The notes below the pieces were generated by a model that was given only the letters and a program-made list of their open reading frames with translations, was not told the DNA's origin and searched no databases. A stretch of DNA of 64,000 nt from Hyphomonadaceae bacterium (GTDB lineage Bacteria > Pseudomonadota > Alphaproteobacteria > Caulobacterales > Hyphomonadaceae): NCBI GenBank assembly GCA_030697555.1, contig JAUYPV010000017.1:62001-126000 (forward strand), written 5' to 3'. Every line of letters begins with the position of its first letter. The first letter of the stretch is position 1. Made by a program: the position numbers and the translations under genes. Below, one piece after another: positions 58,522-64,000 of this stretch.

Positions 58522-60222
58522 GTGCCGCTCCCCCTGGTCATTGAAGCGGAAGGACTGGGCCGCCGTTTCGGCGCGCGAACCGTCTTGGAGGGCGTGAGCA
58601 TCGGCGTCCGGCAAGGCGAGGTCTTCGGGGTCGTCGGCCCGGACGGGGCGGGGAAGACCACCTTGCTACAAATTCTAGCTGGAATCCTGCGCCCGAGCTT
58701 TGGGGCATGCCGGGTGCTGGGCGAGGATGTGCGCCGACGCGCGGACCGCGTCCAGGCCAAGGTCGGTTACATGTCGCAGGGCTTCTCACTCTATGACCAG
58801 CTCACCGTCGCAGAGAACATCTCCTTCGCCGCCGGCATTCGCGACGTGCCCAAGGCGGCCTTCGCCGCGCGCAAGACACAGCTGCTGAACATGGCGGGTT
58901 TGGAGCGATTTGAAGCCCGGCGGGAAGGCGCGCTCTCTGGCGGCATGCGCAAGAAACTCGCCCTTTGCGCCAACCTCATTCACGAACCGCCCCTGTTGAT
59001 CCTGGATGAACCGAGCCTGGGCGTCGATCCGCTATCACGGCGCGAACTCTGGCGCATGCTGGAAGGCGCCAAGGCGGCAGGACGCTCCATCATTTTCGCC
59101 ACCTCCTACATGGATGAGGCTGACGGCAGCGACCGGGTGCTCCTGTTGCGAGATGGCCGGCCCCTGGCGATTGGGTCTCCCGCCGAGCTTCGCACATCGG
59201 CTCGCCAGCGGGTCTATCGCGTCACGACCGCCGACCCCACAGCGCTGGAAAACCAGCTGACGGACTCCGCCGCGGTGCTCAGCTTCCAGAAGCGGACGCT
59301 CGGCGAATACAGGGTGCAGCTCTCGGAGGCCGCGCAGCCGCATTTTCCGGCAGCCAAGACGGCCGAGATCGCCGAGCCCACCATGGAGGATGTTTTTACC
59401 GTCGCCTCGGCCCCGCTTGGGCGTTCGTCGTCTCCATCCGCTGCTTCGCAGAACCGGGCGCCATCTTCGGAAATCCTCGTAGCGGCGCAGGCAATCACCC
59501 AGAGGTTCGGCGACTTCGTCGCGGTCGACGACGTCAGTCTCGAGATCAAGGCCGGGGAAGTCCTAGGGCTCTTGGGACCCAATGGCGCGGGCAAAACGAC
59601 GCTCATCCGGATTCTCTGCGGACTGCTCTCGCCGACCGAGGGGCGCGCACAAGTCGCCGGCTTCGACGTCGCCCGCCAGAGCGACCAGGTGCGGGCGACT
59701 ATCGGCTACGTCTCACAGAAGTTCTCACTGTTCACTGACCTGACGTCGCAGGAAAACTTGAGTTTCTTTACGCGCGCCTACGGGGTGGCGCCCGCCGAGG
59801 TGACGTCGCGCATCGCCTGGGCCTGCGAGCGCGCCGGATTCCACCTTGGAGAGGAGGGCCTGGTCCGCAACCTCTCCAGCGCCCTCAGACAGCGTCTCGC
59901 GCTGGCCTGCGCCATCGTTCACCGGCCGCGCGTGCTGTTTCTCGACGAGCCCACGTCGGGTGTCGACCCGCTTTCGCGATTCCGGTTCTGGCGGCTCATA
60001 TCGACGTTGGCCGCGGAGGGCGTGGCGGTGATCGTCTCCACCCACTATCTCGAAGAAGCCACCTATTGCGATCGGCTGGGCCTGATGATGGATGGCCGCA
60101 TGATCGCATTGGGTTCGCTGGCTATGCTGGAAGCGGAACTGGGACTCAAGGGCGCGCGCGTCGAAGACGTGTTCATGGGCTTCATTGATCGCGAACGAAA
60201 AAAACTGACGAGGGCGGCATGA
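58522..60222 (+). CDS. Tandem ABC ATPase of the exporter (YbhF-like), asymmetric sites
   Basis: The protein is 566 residues from GTG at 58522, 4 bases after the adaptor stop. Two nucleotide-binding domains are fused: NBD1 (about 1-300) with GPDGAGKTTLL, LSGGMRKKL and LLILDEPSLGVDP, and NBD2 (about 325-566) with GPNGAGKTTLI, VLFLDEPTSGVDP and STHYLEEA. NBD1 has ATSY instead of the H-loop STHY, so its catalytic His is missing. NBD2 has LSSALRQRL instead of LSGG. One composite site is therefore degenerate and the other normal. It powers the two permeases that follow. Confidence 0.88.
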   Translation: MPLPLVIEAEGLGRRFGARTVLEGVSIGVRQGEVFGVVGPDGAGKTTLLQILAGILRPSFGACRVLGEDVRRRADRVQAKVGYMSQGFSLYDQLTVAENISFAAGIRDVPKAAFAARKTQLLNMAGLERFEARREGALSGGMRKKLALCANLIHEPPLLILDEPSLGVDPLSRRELWRMLEGAKAAGRSIIFATSYMDEADGSDRVLLLRDGRPLAIGSPAELRTSARQRVYRVTTADPTALENQLTDSAAVLSFQKRTLGEYRVQLSEAAQPHFPAAKTAEIAEPTMEDVFTVASAPLGRSSSPSAASQNRAPSSEILVAAQAITQRFGDFVAVDDVSLEIKAGEVLGLLGPNGAGKTTLIRILCGLLSPTEGRAQVAGFDVARQSDQVRATIGYVSQKFSLFTDLTSQENLSFFTRAYGVAPAEVTSRIAWACERAGFHLGEEGLVRNLSSALRQRLALACAIVHRPRVLFLDEPTSGVDPLSRFRFWRLISTLAAEGVAVIVSTHYLEEATYCDRLGLMMDGRMIALGSLAMLEAELGLKGARVEDVFMGFIDRERKKLTRAA

Positions 60223-61316
60223 AGCCTGCTCGCATGTTCGCCTTCGCACGCAAAGAGGTTCTGGAGATCATCCGCGATCCGATCACGGTCTGGATCGCTC
60301 TCTTCATGCCGCTGATGATGTTGTTCCTGTTCGGGGTCGCGCTGTCGTTCGACGTGAAGGATGCGCCCCTGGTCATCGTTGACCACGACAAGAGCGCGGC
60401 CAGCCGCGCGCTGTCGGCGCAATTTCTCAACACCGGCTATTTCCGTCTTGCCGACGCGCCGGAGGACGAGCGTGTAGCCGAGCATGCCCTGATGCAAGGC
60501 AAGGCCCGAGCGGTCCTGGTCATTCCGCCTAACTTCGGTCGCCGGTTGACCCAGGGCGAGACCGCCCCTGTCCAGTTCTTGGTGGACGGAACCTACGCCA
60601 GCACGGCAGCCATCGTCTCGGCCTATGGCCGTGCGATCATGCACGCTTTTCCAAAGGGAACACTCGATCTGCCGATCCAGCCGCAGGTGCGAGTCTGGTA
60701 CAACCCCCAGCTCCGAAGCCGCGATTTCATCGTGCCAGGCCTGTTCGCCGTGATCCTGATGGCCTTCCCACCGCTTCTGACGGCCCTCGCCGTGACGCGC
60801 GAAAAGGAACTCGGCACCATCGCCCAGATCTACGCCTCGCCGCTGACCAAAGCCGAGTTCGTCATTGCCAAGCTGTTGCCGTATGCGGCTATCGCCTTCC
60901 TCCAGCTGCTGATCGTGCTGGCCGGCGGCTTCCTGCTATTCCAGGTCCCGATGCACGGCAGCCTGGCGCTCCTGATAGCGCTCGGGCTGATCTACGTCCT
61001 CACCACGGTCTCGATCGGCCTGTTGGTCTCGACCCTCGTGCGCACCCAGGTCGCGGCCATGCTGGTGACCCTGATCCTGACGCTGATGCCCTCGTTCCTG
61101 TTTTCAGGGTTCATCTATCCCATCTTCACCATGCCGACGTTCTTTCAGGGCTACTCGGCGCGGATTCCGACGATGTATTTCGTGAACATCTCGCGCGGGA
61201 TCGTGATGCGCGGCGCCGGCCTCCCTGAGCTGTGGACCAACGTCGCCGTGCTGGTGGTCTACACAGCGGTCGTCCTGATCCTCGCCACCTTGCTCCTGAA
61301 GAAACGGATCGCCTGA
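60219..61316 (+). CDS. ABC-2 type exporter permease (YbhS-like)
   Basis: The 365-residue protein has an N-terminal helix (DPITVWIALFMPLMMLFLFG), a large periplasmic domain (residues ~45-170), and five C-terminal helices including FIVPGLFAVILMAFPPLLTAL and the ABC-2 coupling stretch VTREKELGTIAQIYASPLTK. It pairs with the second permease and the tandem ATPase. Start overlaps the ATPase stop by four bases. Confidence 0.88.
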   Translation: MKPARMFAFARKEVLEIIRDPITVWIALFMPLMMLFLFGVALSFDVKDAPLVIVDHDKSAASRALSAQFLNTGYFRLADAPEDERVAEHALMQGKARAVLVIPPNFGRRLTQGETAPVQFLVDGTYASTAAIVSAYGRAIMHAFPKGTLDLPIQPQVRVWYNPQLRSRDFIVPGLFAVILMAFPPLLTALAVTREKELGTIAQIYASPLTKAEFVIAKLLPYAAIAFLQLLIVLAGGFLLFQVPMHGSLALLIALGLIYVLTTVSIGLLVSTLVRTQVAAMLVTLILTLMPSFLFSGFIYPIFTMPTFFQGYSARIPTMYFVNISRGIVMRGAGLPELWTNVAVLVVYTAVVLILATLLLKKRIA

Positions 61317-61318
61317 CC

Positions 61319-62422
61319 ATGCTGGGGCGCATCGCTGGACTGGTCGGCAAGGAGTTCTCGCAGATGCTGCGCGACCCTGTGATGCTGTTCCTGATCTTCT
61401 GGCTGACCACGGCTGAGGTCGCCATGTGCACCATGGCGGTGGGCATGGACGTCAAGAACCTGAAGCTTGGCTTGATCGACAACGATCGCACCGAGATCAG
61501 CCGCGCCTTCACCCGGGAGCTGATATCGGCGGACACCTTCATCCAGTCGGGCGCCTTTGCCTCCGAACGCGAAGCGGAGGCCGGACTGCGCAAGGGGGTC
61601 CTCGACGCAGTGGTCGAGATCCCGCCCGACTTCGGCGCCCGGGTCGCGGCCGGCCGTCAGACCTCTGTCGGCGTTGTGGTCGACGGCTCGAACGCCGACG
61701 TGGCCTCGCGCGCGCGCGCCTACATTATCGAGATGACCTCCCGCTTTGCCGGTGAGCGGAGCATGGGCTCGATGCCGATGCGCGCCGGCGTGCAGCCGGC
61801 GGTGCGCGTCTGGTACAACCCAAGCCTCACCAATACGAATTTCATCGCGCTCGCCATGATCGCCCAGGCCGGCTTCATGCTGGCCGTCATATTGCCGGCG
61901 GCCGGCATGGTCCGCGAAAAGCAGAACGGCACCCTGGAGCAGATCCGCGTCACACCCATCCGGGCCCACGAGATGTTCATCGGCAAGATCCTGCCGCCTG
62001 TCATCATCAGCACCGGGGCGATGCTTCCCTCGCTCCTGGTGGCTCGAGTGCTGAACGTGCCGGTCAGTGGCAGCGTAGTGACCTTTCTCGCGCTCAATCT
62101 GGTGTTCCTTCTGAGCGCCGTCTCGATCGGGGTGTTCGTGGCGACGGTCACCAGCACGCTTCAGCAGGCGCTGCTGACGAGCTTCTTCGGTCTTTTCCCG
62201 CTGCTTTTTCTCTCCGGCAGCGTCACGCCCATCGAGAGCATGCCCCAATGGCTGCAGATCGGGGCTGAGGCGAGCCCGCTTCGCCACGGTATTGCGATCG
62301 TCACGGGGCTTTTCCTGAAGGGCGCGGGCATGGACGAGCTTTGGCCTCACGCAGCCGCGCTGGCCGCAATCGGCGTCCCGTTGTTTGCTCTTAGTTGGTT
62401 TCTGTTCCGACGGCAGTGGTGA
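61319..62422 (+). CDS. ABC-2 type exporter permease (YbhR-like)
   Basis: The protein is 367 residues from the ATG at 61319, 2 bases after the first permease. Same layout: N-terminal helix with RDPVMLFLIFWLTTAEVAMC, periplasmic domain, then helices including MIAQAGFMLAVILPAAG and the coupling stretch VREKQNGTLEQIRVTPIRAH. Paralogous to its neighbour. Completes a YbhGFSR-type exporter; the substrate may be drugs, dyes or a metal chelate, undecidable from sequence. Confidence 0.88.
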   Translation: MLGRIAGLVGKEFSQMLRDPVMLFLIFWLTTAEVAMCTMAVGMDVKNLKLGLIDNDRTEISRAFTRELISADTFIQSGAFASEREAEAGLRKGVLDAVVEIPPDFGARVAAGRQTSVGVVVDGSNADVASRARAYIIEMTSRFAGERSMGSMPMRAGVQPAVRVWYNPSLTNTNFIALAMIAQAGFMLAVILPAAGMVREKQNGTLEQIRVTPIRAHEMFIGKILPPVIISTGAMLPSLLVARVLNVPVSGSVVTFLALNLVFLLSAVSIGVFVATVTSTLQQALLTSFFGLFPLLFLSGSVTPIESMPQWLQIGAEASPLRHGIAIVTGLFLKGAGMDELWPHAAALAAIGVPLFALSWFLFRRQW

Positions 62423-62522
62423 CGTCGGACATGTGAACCGCGATCCGGATGCGCGGCCTCGTTATTTCGACCTGACCGGACGCTGCAAGCGAAGTCGAGC
62501 TCATCGAGCGCAAGGGGAAAGG

Positions 62523-62711
62523 GTCATCCAGATACGACGTACGCGTGTCTTTCGTCTGCTGTCTGGGTATCGTGATCGCGCGCCTGCCCGTCTCCACTCG
62601 ATCACGGCCGCCCTGGTGGCGCTCTCGGACCTGGTCGTCGATTTTCCCGAGGTCGAAGATCTCGACATCAACCCCCTGCTGGCCGATGCGGACGGCGTCC
62701 TGCCGATCATT
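62523..62711 (+). pseudogene. Remnant of an ADP-forming acetyl-CoA synthetase (C-terminal end)
   Basis: One frame reads RTRVFRLLSGYRDRAPARL, then LVALSDLVVDFPEVEDLDIN and PLLADADGVLPI. The pattern of an arginine-rich RxxRLLxGYRDRxPA helix followed by LSxLVxDFPEVxELDINPLLAD is the C-terminal end of the ATP-grasp subunit of acetate-CoA ligases (ADP-forming), including Pat-type fusions. Nothing upstream matches the other ~600 residues, and the frame runs on into unrelated sequence overlapping the cytochrome gene. Confidence 0.65.
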
Positions 62712-63195
62712 TCGGTGGGACAAACGTGCCGTCTGGTTTCAAAAAGGGGCCATAGTACTTCTCGTGGCAGTCCGTGCAGACTTGATACAAGTCCGCGCCC
62801 GCCTTGAACATCCTGTCGGCGTCGCGCTTGACTGTAGCCGCCTTTACCGCAAGCGCCGCGCGAGTAAGATCACGCGCATACCTCGCCCAGTCATTGTCGG
62901 ACGCTGCCAACTTCAGTCCGCGACCCGGTAGCAGCAGGAGATTGCCGCCTTCCGCAACGATGGCGGCCTCGCGTTCTGCCGCCGCCCAGTCTTCTTCCGT
63001 TTCCGGAGTGAGATAGACTGTTCCGTTCTCTGTTTCCATGGTCCCGGCGCGCCCCCACAAAGCGATAGCGGCCGGGTCGATGACGTGCTTCATCACCTGT
63101 TGCGTCGAAAGCGTTGTGTCGAACTGACCGCCACCGTCGCTTCGGGAGCAGGATGCGGCGAGCAAGGCGCAAATGACCAGCCATTCGCCACGCAT
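62707..63195 (-). CDS. Lipoprotein c-type cytochrome
   Basis: The 162-residue protein has a lipoprotein signal (VICALLAASCSRS) and one haem-binding motif near the C-terminus (VCTDCHEKYYGPF). A single C-terminal CxxCH on a helical protein is like cytochrome c-prime and related four-helix cytochromes. The region RAGTMETENGTVYLTPETEE precedes it. It would act in periplasmic electron transfer or gas/metal binding. It may share a transcript with the Met-rich lipoprotein gene 163 bases upstream. Confidence 0.82.
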   Translation of the reverse strand: MRGEWLVICALLAASCSRSDGGGQFDTTLSTQQVMKHVIDPAAIALWGRAGTMETENGTVYLTPETEEDWAAAEREAAIVAEGGNLLLLPGRGLKLAASDNDWARYARDLTRAALAVKAATVKRDADRMFKAGADLYQVCTDCHEKYYGPFLKPDGTFVPPK

Positions 63196-63358
63196 GAGTC
63201 ACCTTTCAGCGCCGAGGAGGGCGAGCCAATCACCGTCGAACGATTGGTCTCTGGGAATGCCTGCGTTCGACGGCGCCAGCTACCGGTATCCAAAACTTTG
63301 AGCCCACATTCGATTGCGCCGTGCAGCTCGGGATCAGGAACACTGGACACAGCGCAGA

Positions 63359-63691
63359 TCAGTGCGACGTATCCATCTTCATCATGGCGGAATGCTTCTC
63401 CATCATTGCCGCGCAGGCCTGATCCTTCATCATGTCCTCCTGCGGCATCTTCATGCACGACATCATCTTGGACATGTCGGCCTCCGACATGTTCATCTTC
63501 TTCATCATGTCAGCGCATCCCTGGTTCTTCATCATGTCGTTGCGCGACATGGACATGCACGAACCCATCATTCCCCCGCCTGTTGCGGGCGTCTTCATAT
63601 CCGACGAGGGTGGCGGCGCGTAGGAGCAGCCCGCGGCGGCGAGGGCGGCGGCGGCGGCGACACCAATTGCCGTCAGTTTCGAGACGTTCAT
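63359..63691 (-). CDS. Met/Cys-rich lipoprotein, probable periplasmic copper buffer
   Basis: The protein is 110 residues from the ATG at 63691. Lipoprotein signal (AAAAALAAAGCSYAPP), then a mature part with about 25 Met, several in MM pairs, and regularly placed Cys (GSCMSM, NQGCADMM, MSCMKM, DQACAAMM). Two related blocks, MSRNDMMKNQGCADMMKKMN and MPQEDMMKDQACAAMMEKHS, indicate a duplication. Met and Cys at this density favour Cu+ binding. No known family is assigned. It has its own island promoter motif. Confidence 0.78.
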   Translation of the reverse strand: MNVSKLTAIGVAAAAALAAAGCSYAPPPSSDMKTPATGGGMMGSCMSMSRNDMMKNQGCADMMKKMNMSEADMSKMMSCMKMPQEDMMKDQACAAMMEKHSAMMKMDTSH

Positions 63692-63760
63692 GTGCGATCT
63701 CCTGCAATTGGGGAATAAAGCGCCGTCGGCGACACACCTTTTAGTTTCCCCTCTCCCACC

Positions 63761-63785
63761 AATACGCACGCCAAGCGAATTGCCC
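63761..63785 (-). promoter_or_regulatory. Candidate ECF promoter for the Met-rich lipoprotein
   Basis: Minus strand GGGCAA, 13 bases, CGTATT; ends 69 bases before the ATG. Confidence 0.6.
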
Positions 63786-64000
63786 CGGACCCTATTCTCT
63801 CGTTTTGGCAGCTATCACGCGAACCAGGCCCCGCGCGAGAACCGCTCACCGCCAGGACGGGTCAGCTCAGAAGTGTCTTGACTGCCTCCAGCAGGGCCAT
63901 CGGATCGTGCTGGCCCTTGTACGTGGAGATGGATGTCGATCGAGACAGGCAGCCCGTAGACCGCCATCTGAGCGGACCTCACTGAGTATTCGACTCTGAA
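63786..64000. other. Window end without an assignable gene
   Basis: No supported gene. On the minus strand, codons STYKGQHDP then MALLEAVKTLLS end in TGA near 63869, like the last helix of a small alpha/beta protein, but an in-frame stop lies about 110 bases upstream, so at most a fragment is present. Confidence 0.3.

Overview
The window looks like part of a GC-rich alphaproteobacterial chromosome. The pairing of a TonB-dependent receptor with a divergent TPR-sulfotransferase gene, a DUF1800/DUF1501 pair, a transglutaminase/ATP-grasp/alpha-E cluster and an NrtABD-type nitrate transporter suits the Caulobacterales/Hyphomonadales/Sphingomonadales, but I cannot name a genus. No tRNA, rRNA, complete insertion sequence or CRISPR array was seen.

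Region 1 (1-12.5 kb): start of a TonB receptor (cut by the window edge), a TPR-sulfotransferase, a three-gene cluster of transglutaminase-like, circularly permuted ATP-grasp and alpha-E proteins, and a secreted DUF1800/Tat-exported DUF1501 pair. Region 2 (12.8-17.4 kb, minus strand): outer-membrane porin-nrtA-nrtB-nrtD. The leader carries a strong intrinsic terminator just before the porin, preceded by three short hairpins whose six-base loops all have A at position 1 and G at position 4, the signature of ANTAR (NasR/NasT-type) antitermination. Region 3 (17.5-22 kb): an OmpR-type two-component pair divergent from two small exported proteins (one with four EF-hands), then a short repeat-rich segment and a DUF5681 gene.

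Region 4 (22-37 kb): two heavy-metal RND efflux systems on the minus strand, a CzcCBA type (zinc/cadmium/cobalt) and a CusCBA type (copper/silver) with a CusF domain fused to CusB plus a separate CusF. Each is preceded by a small exported His- or Cys-rich protein ending in a similar PPR tail. A TetR regulator with its own palindromic operator follows.

Region 5 (37-64 kb): a copper and redox island. It holds a CsoR repressor with two operators facing a CPC-type copper ATPase, copC-copD, a complete CnrY-CnrX-CnrH-like set (anti-sigma, periplasmic metal sensor with all five ligands at CnrX spacing, ECF sigma factor), PcoA/PcoB, an unusual CPD-motif P-type ATPase, acetate kinase, archaeal-type GAPDH, a D-2-hydroxyacid dehydrogenase, small exported proteins, an HlyD/ABC-2 exporter of YbhGFSR layout, a c-type cytochrome and a Met-rich lipoprotein. 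A recurrent promoter-like element, GGGNNN-N13-CGTAWN, lies shortly upstream of twelve transcription units here, including the sigma operon itself, but not upstream of the czc, cus or nrt units. I infer that this is the regulon of the CnrH-like sigma factor, tying metal sensing to copper handling, export and fermentative/redox metabolism. The island also shows decay: remnants of a DUF3141 gene, an ADP-forming acetyl-CoA synthetase, a DUF305 gene and a probably frameshifted DUF2933 gene.
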